DNA from: Raffaelea ambrosiae
Lineage: Eukaryota > Ascomycota > Sordariomycetes > Ophiostomatales > Ophiostomataceae
DNA length: 64,000 nt
Assembly: GCA_002778195.1 (NCBI GenBank)
Contig: PCDI01000005.1
Location: 3,297,102-3,361,101, forward strand
Direction of reading: 5' to 3'
How positions within the stretch are numbered: position 1 is the stretch's first letter; every line of letters starts with the position of its first letter. Shown here piece by piece: positions 9,778 to 20,204 of this stretch. A model generated the notes under the pieces. That model did not search any database and had not been told where the DNA came from. It worked only from the letters and a program-made list of their open reading frames with translations. Made by a program: the position numbers and the translations under genes.

Positions 9778-12700
9778 TTACTCCTCCCCGGGGTATCTCA
9801 TCAGGTATCCGGTGTGCCGCTCAAATGCCGGCTTCGGCAGCGGCTTGGTCAAAACGTCGGCCACTTGGTCGGCCGTATCAATTCGGACGACGGCCAGATG
9901 TCCGGCCTCAACCTCCTCTCGAATGTAGTGAAACTTCACCTCGAAATGCTTAGACCGGGGCCTAAAGCCCGGCATGCGGCTCAATTCGATGGCGCCGTTG
10001 TTGTCGATGTGCATGGTGATCCGGCATTGGTGGCCGGTCTCGGTGATGAATTGGCGGAGCCAGGCCGCGTGTGCGGTGGCCTCGTATGCGGCGGCGTACT
10101 CCGCGTGGGTTGATGACGTAGCCACGGCTTTNAACTGGNGGGAGCACNAAGCAACGGGCCCTCCCGCGATTACAAACACGTATTCGTAGGTAGATCTCCT
10201 GGTCATTGGGTCGTCTGCGTAACTTGAATCGACGTAGCAGTCCACCTCAATGACGTTTGGCGACTCCTCCTGATGCTTGTATCGTATGCCTCTGGCAGTC
10301 TTGTNTTGGTAGTAGCGGAGCATCCGTTTTAACTTGTGCCGGTGCACCACTNACGGGGATGACATCACCTTTGCGTGNTGACCGACCCCGTACGCGGAGT
10401 CAACTCTGGTCATGGTCTGAGCGTATATTAGCTTGCCGATTAGTCTCTGATATTCGGTAAGATCCGCGCGTTCGTCGTCGAGATCTTTAGATATCACTTC
10501 TTCAATTGGTGTAGCCACGGGCCTGCAGTCAGTCATCTGCCAATCAGCTAACACCTCTTTTAAGTACGTCTCCTGCGAGATAAAAATCTCGGTACGTCTC
10601 GCAGAGACTGTTACACCCAGCTCAATACCCAGAAGCCAGGTGGGACTCCCCATGAGGTCGATCTCCAATTCTGACGTAATAGCCTTCTTAAAGGTGTCGA
10701 GTACGTCGTCTGGTTCGACGTAGAGAGCGTCATCCACGTGGGTTACCACCAGCAGCTTGTCTTCGTGATAGCTAGCGGCATTAGTAGTCATTGGGCGCAG
10801 TCCGAGGCCCTCCATTGTCATCTTGAGCTTTTGTTGCCATTGTCTGCCGCCTTGTTTCAGGCCGTACAATGCGCGGCACAAGAGGATCACCTTCTCCGGG
10901 CTGTATCCCAAGTCTCGGGCGAGGTTCGTATGATGGGCGAAGAACTAATTAAACAGCTCCGAGATCTCCATGTAGACGTCGTGATCCATCAGGCCGTATA
11001 AATACGCTGCGATGACGTCAAATTGGCGTACAGACCAGCCGAACAGGGCTGACAATGTTAGTGCAACGCGCCAAGAGTCTGCGCGAGAGGTTATAGTAAA
11101 CGTGTTAGTGTAATCGATGCCCTCCCGTTGCTGGAAGCTTCGAGCAACCAGTTTAGCCTTTTTCTTAATCTCATGACCTCTTTCATTAAGCTTGCGGTGT
11201 AAAACCCAACGGCCGGTGATGACCTTCTGTTTGTTGGGACGATTCACGAACTTGATGACGTTTCGTTGAATGATGTTCACAATCTCTTTTTCAACTGCTT
11301 CCTGCCATTGGCCTGCCTCCTTTCCTTCTATGGCCTTTTTCACGGTTGGATGAATGTATGAATTAGCTGAAATGGTGTGTATCTCAGGGGTTGGGGGCAT
11401 GTCGTAAGCTGGGATCGTGATAATCGCTGAGGTGGAGGGGGGGTCTTCGTGTCGGTCACCGTAGTCGTTGAGGTTCGTAAGGTCGATTTCAACGCCGTCG
11501 ATGCCTTCACCGCCGTCGAATTCTAGCGGTGGGTGGGGGATATGAGCCGTGGGCTCGATATCTTCTTCTTCAGCAGGACCGAGGTTATCCTGAGAGTCGG
11601 TGGGCACTGTGATCTTTTTAGTACGGTGCTAGGTGCTTCTAGGCTATGAGGAATAGTACTCTTGATTATCATCTACTAGTGCTTCGTAGAAGCGGACGTC
11701 TCTGGTGACAACAACCGTCTCTCTGATTATAACCCAAACGCGGTATAGGTGCTGGCCTTGGTATCCCACNAAGATGCCCTCCTCGCCCCTCGGATCGAGC
11801 TTGGTCACCGACAGGCGGGCTCTCTGGTCCTNTGGGATGGTCACGAAGCAGCGGCAGCCAATGACTCGAAGGTGAGACAGGTCGATTTCGGCTTCGGGCC
11901 GCCACTTCTTCCATGGGATCTCTNCTTTGCCGTTGGCAGTCACGTTGTAAAGAAATGCTGCCGTGCGCGTGATCTCTGGCTATAAGCTCACCGGGATATG
12001 ACCGTCAATCATCAGGGTCTTCGTCAACTCAAGGATCGAGCGTACCATACGCTCAATACGACCGTTTTGTTCGTGAGAGTACGCGGGACTGGTGCGTATC
12101 TCGATGCTTTTGCGAGTGCTATAGCGTTGAAAGTGCGCTACGTGAATGTTGGTGCCATTATCCAACTGAAGTCGAAGGGGCAGTCTCTCCATGAAGTTGG
12201 AGTTGAATTCAATTGTCCCTTGCACTAGGTCTGGGCTATTAGATTTCAGTCTGGTAGGGTAGACCCATGTTATGGTCGAGTGCTTATCCGTCAAGACAGT
12301 CAGCCAGGTGCACTGGTCGAAGGATCTCTGCTTGATCTTGGTCATATCGAAGTGGTAGACGTCTTTTGGCCGAGTAGCGCAATCACCACGCATATCTTTC
12401 GGCCGAAAATGCTTGGCTTTGGCCAGCTCACAAGGCTGGCAGGGTTCCAAATGCTGATGTTTGGCCACCGCNTNTGGGCNAATCAGTGCTCCTTTTGTGC
12501 CTTTCAGAGTATCACCAAATCGTTTGAGAGAAGGGTGGCCGAGTCGCTTATGCATAAGANGAAGGCGTTGTCTCTCATCAATAGCCTTGTGCACCTCTAG
12601 GATGGTGTTGGTGCTAAGATCTTGGCTTCTGGTTACGTAATAGTACAATGGATCCTGGGATTTAGTTAAAGCGGTGTTGTTATTGGCTAGGATTGGTGCC

Positions 12701-14421
12701 GAGGCGGGGATCTTTTCTTTTACCAAGTCTAGGTAAAATCCCTTAACCTCTACGTCTAGTGAGTTGATCACCTTCTTCGCGTTGTTGACTAGGTTGTCGT
12801 CTCGAATCTTGTTGCCGCTCCGGTAGAAGCGGAGGCTTAACATGATGCAAAAGTAGAACATTGGAGCGTACTAAACACCGTTGAGGGTGATGGTATTCAT
12901 GGTTCCTTTTGGTCCCACCAAATAGAGCATCACCTTGCCTTTCTTCTGAAGCTTGATCATCCCGCCTCCGGTACGTACTTCCACTTGGGCGTCTTCCTCG
13001 GTACCTGGCAAGAACCACTTGGTACTGTTGACTAAGTGTAAGTCACTGCCGGTGTTAAACAGCCAAGCGTTACCAAAGTGGACGTTATTGGCGCTGTACG
13101 TTGACATCACTTTCGGAAGGGGTAAGTCTTTGTGACCGCGAGAGACTACTGGTACTCGATGGACTTGTAACTGTATGTTTGGGATCTCCACGTGTACAAC
13201 GTCGACAACGTTGTCTTCGTCATCAGGGGCATCTACCACCGTGACGGTATCTAGTTCTTCGTCACTAAGGTGAGTGACGGGAGTGAAGGTGCACACTGCT
13301 GGCGCCTCGCCTTGCTGAGGGTTTGAAGCAGCACCCGAATCTTNAGACTGATTAGCATTGGTGCCCTTCTTGGCGGGCGGTTCGCCCCGTGCTTTCGATC
13401 GGCAGTCTTTAATCAAGTGTTCGGGCTTCTCGCAGTGGTGACAGGTCTAGTTAGAGCGGCGGTCCTTGTCCTTGGTCTTGTCCCTGGTCTTTTGGTCCTT
13501 GTCCTTAGTATTCTCGGATTCTTTGCGGTCTTTGCCCTCCTGCTTTATCTTGGTATTGTTGTATTTATTATCTTTCTTACCGTCACGGGTGCGTGGTTGC
13601 CATCCTTTGAATCTGTCATTGGTGTAGCTTTTTATGAGCTCGTACACCTCCGACGTGGGCTTATCCTGCCAGTCAGACTTCCACTTCGACTGTATCTCTG
13701 CGTGGACGTTGTTCGCGCGTCTTTTGACTAGCATCAGCAAGTGAGTGATCTTTGCCATATCATCCAGCTTGCAGACGTGGTATTCAAACTCCTCGATGAC
13801 GACGTTGTACTTGGCCATCATCTNTTGAATCTTCTCCTCTTGCTTNCACTTNAAAAGGTAGAACTTCTCGGCGTAGTCCACTGCGGTCGAAGCTTCATNA
13901 NGACTGTACCGATTCTTAAGGTAGTTGTATAAGTCGATGGGTTCATCAAAGTGCCGGACGGTCTTGGCTACCTTGGGGTCGAGCTTGCTGACCATCATGT
14001 TGAGCACGGCTTCCCGTGCGTCTTCCACGTAGTCAGCGATATCACCGAAGTCTCGAATTCTGCCCAGCATGCCCATGCAACTGATGATGCCCTGCACCCA
14101 TTTATCCCACTTATCTGCCTTGTCAAGGACAACGTCGAAGTGGTCCATGCGGTCGTAGAACCGGTTNATCTGTCGATCGTTAACGTTTTTCAGTCCCTNA
14201 CGTCCGGCATTCGGGCCAGGGTCGGCTTCTTCTTGTTNATTGTCCATTTCNTCNAGTGACGGTTCTCCCTCGTCAGCTGAGAAGCTCTCTTGGTCCTCCG
14301 AATCTTGGTCCGGGATTTCTGCTTGTTCTTCCTGGTCTTCCAGTCCAGGGCTTCCTTCTGGTTCCGAGTCTTGTTGATGGCGATTTTTTGGTCGTCCACT
14401 TGGCCTCGCCCAGTAGGACAT
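9778..14421 (-). pseudogene. Copia Gag-Pol polyprotein, interrupted by six TAG codons
   Basis: One reading frame, from the ATG at 14421 (a GTG lies upstream at 14466) to the TAA at 9778-9780, covers about 1548 codons with no frameshift. Gag occupies about 13450-14421, and its zinc knuckle CHHCEKPEHLIKDC follows the first stop. The protease has FNTGSD near 13056, with Asn where the catalytic Asp is expected. Integrase carries the HHCC motif (CQPCELAK) and the catalytic DDE residues, including HEQNGRIER. Reverse transcriptase has THVDD, and RNase H has VDSSYADD and SSTHAEY. In-frame stops lie at 13447, 12871, 11980, 11644, 11629 and 10945, and all six are TAG. Several codons contain N. As written the copy cannot make Pol unless stops are read through. 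Confidence 0.92.
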
Positions 14422-14536
14422 GGGAGAGAAGGGGGGGTAAAAGGGGGAATTGCCTATGAAAGGCACTAAACGAACGCTCTTTACGAGCTGAATGTGATGA
14501 GGTTGAAAAATGAAGGTCTAGGTTACCGGCTGTTGC

Positions 14537-14554
14537 GTTGCCGGGCTCATAACC
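14537..14554 (-). other. Primer-binding site, initiator tRNA-Met anticodon-arm type
   Basis: The bases directly inside the 5' LTR read GGGCTCATAACC on the plus strand. That matches the anticodon stem-loop of eukaryotic initiator tRNA-Met, with CAT as the anticodon. Drosophila copia is known to prime from the 5' half of this tRNA, cut in the anticodon arm. The position beside the LTR and the 12-base match support the same mechanism here. The match is judged from memory of the tRNA sequence. Confidence 0.7.
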
Positions 14555-14719
14555 TGTCAAATAGAGGTGAATTACGTTGTATTGGATTACTTAGGTGGCA
14601 AGCTAGCAATATTTTCACCATGGCAGGGATATAAACCCTGCTGTGGGGTGGGTCCCCCAGCAGCCAATCACATCAGAGTGGGTTTCNTCACGTGCTCCAT
14701 GACACGTGCATACTCAACA
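14555..14719 (-). repeat. 5' LTR of the copia element
   Basis: This 165-bp LTR is identical to 9363-9527 at every called base, with one ambiguous base at 14686. Being upstream of gag, it is the functional 5' LTR. Confidence 0.95.
14623..14641 (-). promoter_or_regulatory. LTR promoter core with TATA-like hairpin
   Basis: The plus strand reads GCAGGG, ATATAAA, CCCTGC, so a TATA-like heptamer sits in the loop of a six-base-pair inverted repeat. The sense-strand reading is TTTATAT. It is the only TATA-like element seen in the LTR and is probably the element's promoter. The E-boxes lie on its upstream side. Confidence 0.5.
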
Positions 14720-14942
14720 ACCGCCTGTGTCGCAGCCACAAATTGTGCAACAGTCCCTAACGGATAGTTGGGTTAGTTAATAATAGGGTAACTAGTGAAT
14801 ATAACTATTAGAGCACATGCGACACTTTCCGCAACAGCACAATACGGGCCATCAGCCTGGCACGAACGGGGTTCTGTTCCCTATGGTTGTTTTTACATTC
14901 TAGCTTCACACGGAACATGGACCCTCTGTCCCAGGCCCCTCC

Positions 14943-15533
14943 TCACAAGAGCACGGCGCCGTGCCACCGGCCGCGTCCCGTGTGCCACCACCGTTCCCGG
15001 TCTTTCTTCGGGGGGACGTCCCAGTTTGCATTCCAGCGTCCTGTGCAGCCTTCGGGCCCCTTGTTCGCCGCCTCGTGGATCGTCTCGCCGCCGTCGCCCA
15101 GGAGCTCCTCGATGCCCACGAGGCCGCCTTTCTCGTCGCTCGCGCCCGGGTCCGGCAGCAGGTGGTAGTCGATCTTGCTGCCGACCGTGCCGATGAACCC
15201 GGCCAGACCAAACGTCTCCACCAGGCCGCTGTCGTCCAGGACGTTGACCCGGAACCGCGGCGTGTCCCGCGCGGCTTCCAGCCTGGCCTGGGCCGCCACG
15301 CGGGCCTCGCGCAGGTTGCTGTGTGGTGCGGGCACCGGTGGCCGGCCGGCACGGTCTTCTTCTTGGGCGGCGGTCACCCCGGGTGGCGGCTTTTGTGATG
15401 ACGACTTGTTGTTGTTGCTGCTGCTGCTGGACCGCACATGGCCCCAGGACGAGGACCCTGCCGACGACGAGGACCGGCCGCGGCGGCGGCGCCGTTCTGC
15501 CCGAGACAGTCCGTCTTCTGTTGCTGCTGTTGC

Positions 15534-15564
<31 letters not shown>

Positions 15565-16270
15565 CCCATGTGCCTGAATCGGTCGCTGGGCAGGTCGGCT
15601 CTCTCCAGCGGCCGGCAGAGCGCCTGGAACAGACCCTCGGGGTCGGCCGGAGCGCGCAGCCAGCCCAGATTCGGAAACCCGCCGGCGGCGATGCTCCGGG
15701 CCAGCGCCATGTCGGCGGCATTGGCGCGGTCGGCGTACGTGGGGATGTCCCAGTGCAGACGCCGCAGCGAGGCGGACGCCAGGTAGGGGAACAGCCAGAT
15801 GACCTCGCCGGGCGTCAGCGTGGGCGGGTGCGTCTGGACGAGGGTCAGGGACGCCAGGCGGGTCAGCTTGGACAGGATGCGCGCGAGCGCCTGCAGCGCG
15901 TCGAGGGCGACGTGGCGGAGCACCAGCACCTCCAGCGACCGGCTGCGGCGGGCCGTGGCAAACGCGGACAGGCCGTCGGCGGACAGGCCGGGCAGGCGGT
16001 GCAGCGACAGCGTCTGCAGGGGCGGCAGCGAGAGGAGCGAGGCGTCGTCGAAGGAGGCGCGCGGGAGCTGGGAGAGGTACAGCTTCTGCAGGGCCGGCAG
16101 ACGGCCGAGCGCGCTGGCGAGGAGTGTGCTGTCCGGGCCCGGCCCGGCGGCGGCGGCGGCGCCGGGGGGCCGGCAGGCGTGGATGACCACGGTGGTGAGA
16201 TGCTTCCAGTCGCTGTGGAGCTCGAGAAAGGCGGCCGCGTGCGGCGGCTGCCAGGACGACAGCGAAGACA

Positions 16271-16307
<37 letters not shown>

Positions 16308-17538
16308 GGATGATGATGGATGGTCAGGGGAGGACGATCGCATGATCTGTGCAAAAGACGCGCGGTGGTTCCCGGACGACGACGACAACGACGACGACGA
16401 CTTGGACCTTGACCGAGCACGGCTGTGCGTGAGCCGCCGTGACGAGGACGACGAGGACGAGGACGAGGCCGATTTCGACTTGGCCTGTGTCTCCTCTCTC
16501 GCGTCGCTCGCGGAGGACATGGTGGTGTTGTTGTCGACGATCCAGGTCACCGCTTGGAGGCGCTGCCGCGTGGCCAGCGCGTGGTGGAAGCGGCTGAAGG
16601 ACGCGGGGTCGTACCGGGGGTAGAAGCCGACGACGCGCTCCAGGTTGGGGCACGCCATCACCACCGAGGCCACGAGGTTCTGGTACGGCTCCGCGTCCGG
16701 GCCGCTGGCGCCGTCGGAGCCGCCGGGGCCGTCGGGCATCCTGGGCGGCTTGAACGACCGCACCAGGGCGGCGATGTGCGGGCGCGACCGCAGCGTGCGC
16801 CGCAGCAGCACCATGCGCGTGCTGTGGGGGACGGGCTTCAGCCGCTTGCGCTGGTGCGCGGCGTCCGGGCCCACGAGCTGGATGTCTCCGTACAGCGCGG
16901 CGCGCGCGTACGGGAGCGTCTTGCGCGCGGTCACGGCCACGGCGCAGGCATCGCGCATCCAGCAGGTCGCGCAGCTCGGGCTGCCGCGGGCCGTGTGCAG
17001 CTGGCGCAGCTGGTCCAGGATGACCGCGAGCACCTCGCCGGGCAGCAGGGCAAACAGCTCGCCCGGGGCCGCCGGGGCCGGCGGAGGAGCAAGCGTCCGC
17101 CGCGGCGGCTTGATCAGAGCCGGCCGCTGCAGCGGCGTGGTCGCCATCGGCCGCGCACGCGGCGGCAGGGATGTTCGGGGCATGGATGCGCGGACTTGGT
17201 ACGGTGTTGTCGTCGCGGAGGATGTCGGAGCACCGGCTGCTGAGGCGGCGCTCCAGCTGGCGGAGCGGCCGTGCGCATCCATGCTCCCGCGGGCCGAGGC
17301 CGAGGACGGGGACGACATGTTGGACACGCTCGAGCGCGAGGCGGCCGAGACGTAGCTTTCGCCAGACGGTCGGCGGCCGGTTGGCGGTAGTTGGGGGATG
17401 TTCATGTCGAGAACGTCGACGGCGGGTGGTGGTGGCTGTGCCATGGTTGTTGCTTGTTGGCGCTGTGGACGTTGAGGGCGTTGTGGACGTTGTTGGTGTT
17501 GTTGGGCGTAGAGTTCTTGTTCTTGCCGTTGTTGTAGT

Positions 17539-17575
<37 letters not shown>

Positions 17576-17912
17576 GTCTCTGGCGTGACGGCGGCTCCTG
17601 CCTCTGCTGACAATATTGCTGATTCTCGTACTGCGGCTGGGGCTGGTATGGCTGATGCTGTAAGCTCCGCTGTAGACTCCTGGCTGACGCTGCCCGGTCT
17701 CGCGCCAAGGACCGATCGGTTCGCAGCACAAAGTCTTGGGTGGACTGGATGCCTTTTCGCTCGGGCTCCCGTCCTGGGAACAGGCCGGCGTCGAGACGAA
17801 GAGATGGGCGGGGGTCGGTGTAGTTAAAGACATGGTTGGGCAGCCTGGTGAAGGGGACAGCGGCGGAGGGGCTTGCCGCCATGTTGGCCATATTGGTCGT
17901 ATTGGCAGGCAA
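14943..17912 (-). CDS. Large F-box protein
   Basis: This single-exon frame encodes 989 residues. An F-box-like segment lies near 285-350 (LFALLPGEVLAVILDQL, then a Cys-rich loop and LPYARAALYGDIQL). After it comes a leucine-rich, LRR-like stretch that could bind a substrate. By family, such proteins recruit targets to an SCF ubiquitin ligase through Skp1. The first 280 residues are low complexity, with polyglutamine at about 114-124 and many Ser/Pro runs. Further homopolymers (Gln, Ala, Ser) come from CAG-type repeats inside the C-terminal half. A short disordered His/Trp-containing tail ends the protein. The substrate cannot be told from the sequence. The first in-frame ATG is used, but two more follow closely (codons 8 and 11). 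Confidence 0.75.
15523..15570. repeat. Trinucleotide (CTG/TTG) repeat in the F-box gene
   Basis: About 16 triplets of CTG or TTG on the plus strand encode an Ala/Thr run on the minus strand. Similar triplet runs lie near 15410-15430, 16270-16302 (polyglutamine) and 17536-17573 (polyglutamine) in the same gene. They are candidate length-variable sites. Confidence 0.8.
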
Positions 17913-18998
17913 GGTAGCCTTGCCGCACTGGGAAGCTTAGAATAGCGCTGTGGGGGCCTCAGGAGGTGGGTGTCATACCTCTTGTGTTGAGGACGTGGTC
18001 TGGGTGGTATTGGAGCGTTTAGCAATCGGCCAAGCAGCATTGGCAGTACGAGTCGGTAGGAAGGAAAAGAAGAATGAAAGCTACGCCAACAGAAGGAGCA
18101 GCGAGGAAGGCGATGCAGACCAGCAGCAGACACTTTAAAAGGAGAGCCAGACGGGAGGACCAAAGAACCAGGCATGCCGAGCCAAGAACCGCAAACCAAG
18201 AACACGCCCAAGAACACACCAAAAACAAACCAAAAACAATCAAAAAACAAGAGCCAACAACCATGGAGAGACCCAGAACACAACAACCAAGAATCAGCAC
18301 CCAGACCAACAGCGGCGCCCAGTTCATCAAGCTGCCCACCGCCTGCACCTCCGCGGCGCCTACGATAAATGAAAGGGGAGGGGTTGGGGGGAAGTTTCGG
18401 TCGGTTGCAGTCGATGGCATCCTGATGACTTGCTCAGCCCCGTAGCCAGCGTTGGCAGCCAAGCGGCACCTGTTTTGCCTTGTATTTTTATTTTTATTTT
18501 TATTTTTGATTAATTTTCGTTCTCTCTCTCTCCGCCCTTGGTAGTCCTTTGGTTGGTCGAACCACAGACTGCCAGTGTCTGCCATGCTGGATCGCATTGT
18601 GTCATTGATCATCCCTCCCAGGTTTTTTTTTTTTTTTTTGGAGAACAACAGCTCACGCGAACCAAGAAACACACCCCTGTTCATTTCTTGGCTCGAAAAT
18701 GCATCTTATCTCTTCAGCAGCCGCTCCTGGCAGCTCCTGACACCCATGCTCCCTACTATGCTACCAAAAGACCTTCCACTGCAACGAGGGGGCGAGGGGC
18801 AAAACACGAGCACATTCGCAAACAAATTCGCGATGGCCTGTTTCACTCGTATGCACCCCCTGGCCACTCAAAGGGCCCAGCACGGGAAAGAAGCCGTTGA
18901 GCCCTGTGTTTGGGGAGAGAGGGGGGGCCCCAGCTTTTGCGCCGAATAGGGGTAAAAGAGCGGACCCACCGCCGAGCTGACCCGCTGTAGAGAATTGA

Positions 18999-19175
18999 AC
19001 CGAACCGAACTGGACTGGGCTGGACTGGACTGGGCTGGACTGGACTGGACTGGACTGGACGGACTGGACGGACCTGGACAGACTGGATGGACCTGGACAG
19101 ACTGGATGGACCTGGACAGACTGGACGGACCTGGACAGACTGGACGGACCTGGACAGACCTGGACAGACTGGACC
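18999..19175. repeat. CTGGA-based minisatellite
   Basis: The left half is an array of the pentamer CTGGA with G or C variants. The right half resolves into 20-bp units of the form ACCTGGACAGACTGGATGG, repeated about five times with A/C exchanges. The array stays open in several frames, so open frames there are composition artefacts. Confidence 0.9.
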
Positions 19176-19854
19176 ATTCTGTCAATCTGTTTGCTGGCCA
19201 GCTCTCACAAGAGTGTATCGTGTGTGACTGACTTTGGGTGCAAAATGGAAAGCAGGAAAAAGAGCACATATGGCATGCACTAATGCAAGCAAAGCAAAGC
19301 AAGCGCTCCTAGTTTGGACAATCGCTCTCCGAGTCCTCCCTTCCACGCGTGCAATCCAGGAAACCCAGCGTGCCCTGCGATTTCGTTCTCGTCCTTGCCG
19401 TACACTGCTGTGCGCCGTGATAGCAGCGTCTGCTTGTCGGGGGCAGCAGCTCCAGGCTCGTTGACCGCTCGTGTGGCCCGCCGCGTGTGTGTGTGTTTGG
19501 AATGTCGTCATCGCTCGGAGCTTCACTGCGACTGTCTAGAAATAGAACGAGGAGGGGAACGCTGGCCGCGGCCTGGGGCCAGCCTGCCTCTGAAAACGCA
19601 CTGACTGGATTCGGCCACAATACATGAGAACACGATGTCGCACCCGCGCACTCAGACAGCAGTTTCGCTTGCTGGGAGGGTCGGACAGTTTGAACCAGTT
19701 TCAATTGCTTCCCAACTCACGCCATTGGACGCTTCCTATGCGGTGTGCCAGCAAGCTGTTTCTTGCTCTGTCCTACTCGTATTGTCCTCGACGGCAGACG
19801 ACCAAAAGGGGTGAGTATCGATTACAGCTCCATCTTGGTGAAGTCCTATCTGTT

Positions 19855-20030
19855 ACAGAGAACAGAGAATAAAAACAAACAAAAATAAAAATAAAGAATA
19901 GAAAACAGGGAATAAAAAATAGAGAAAAGAGAAAAGAAAAGAGAAAAGAGAAAAGAGAATCGAGAATAGAGAACAGAGAGAGAATAGAGAATAGAGAATA
20001 GACAACAGAGAACAGCGAACAGAGAACAAG
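19855..20030. repeat. Purine-rich AGAGAA/AGAATA tract
   Basis: This is about 175 bp made almost only of A and G, with irregular repeats of AGAGAA, AGAATA and AACAGAG. It lies at the 3' side of the SNF2 gene. No coding potential is seen. Confidence 0.8.
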
Positions 20031-20204
20031 ATCTCCTCGACATCGTGTCTGTCAAAAAAAACAGTGGAACACGCAGACCAGCCCGTTGTCCATACACGCA
20101 AATCATTTCATACACGCTGGCAGTTACATGGTGGTATAAACGACGACTGACGACATTGGATCGACCTGACCGGGCCACCCAACGCACCCCTTCTCGAGAA
20201 CGGA

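Larger units (their letters stand above)
9363..14719 (-). mobile_element. Full-length Ty1/copia LTR retrotransposon
   Basis: The element is 5357 bp. It has 165-bp direct LTRs bounded by TG and CA, a primer-binding site, a gag-pol frame in the copia order (Gag, protease, integrase, reverse transcriptase, RNase H) and a purine tract. Transcription runs on the minus strand, so the 5' LTR is the right one. The LTRs are identical at every called base, suggesting recent insertion. The bases flanking the element (CAATT on the left, ACCGC on the right) do not match, so no 5-bp target duplication is visible. That may reflect recombination between copies or a mis-assembled repeat. All but one of the ambiguous bases in the window fall inside it. 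Confidence 0.95.
17913..20204. other. Intergenic, repeat-rich spacer
   Basis: This is the shared upstream/downstream region between the F-box gene and the SNF2 gene, both on the minus strand. No supported gene is present. It holds an A- and CAA-rich stretch at 18180-18290, a TATTTTT repeat at about 18481-18508, a minisatellite at 18999-19175 and a purine-rich tract at 19855-20030. Confidence 0.6.

Noticed and set aside
18761..19302. Pro/Ser/Val-rich frames across the minisatellite
   Set aside because: The repeat unit is open in several frames, so these are by-products of the array.
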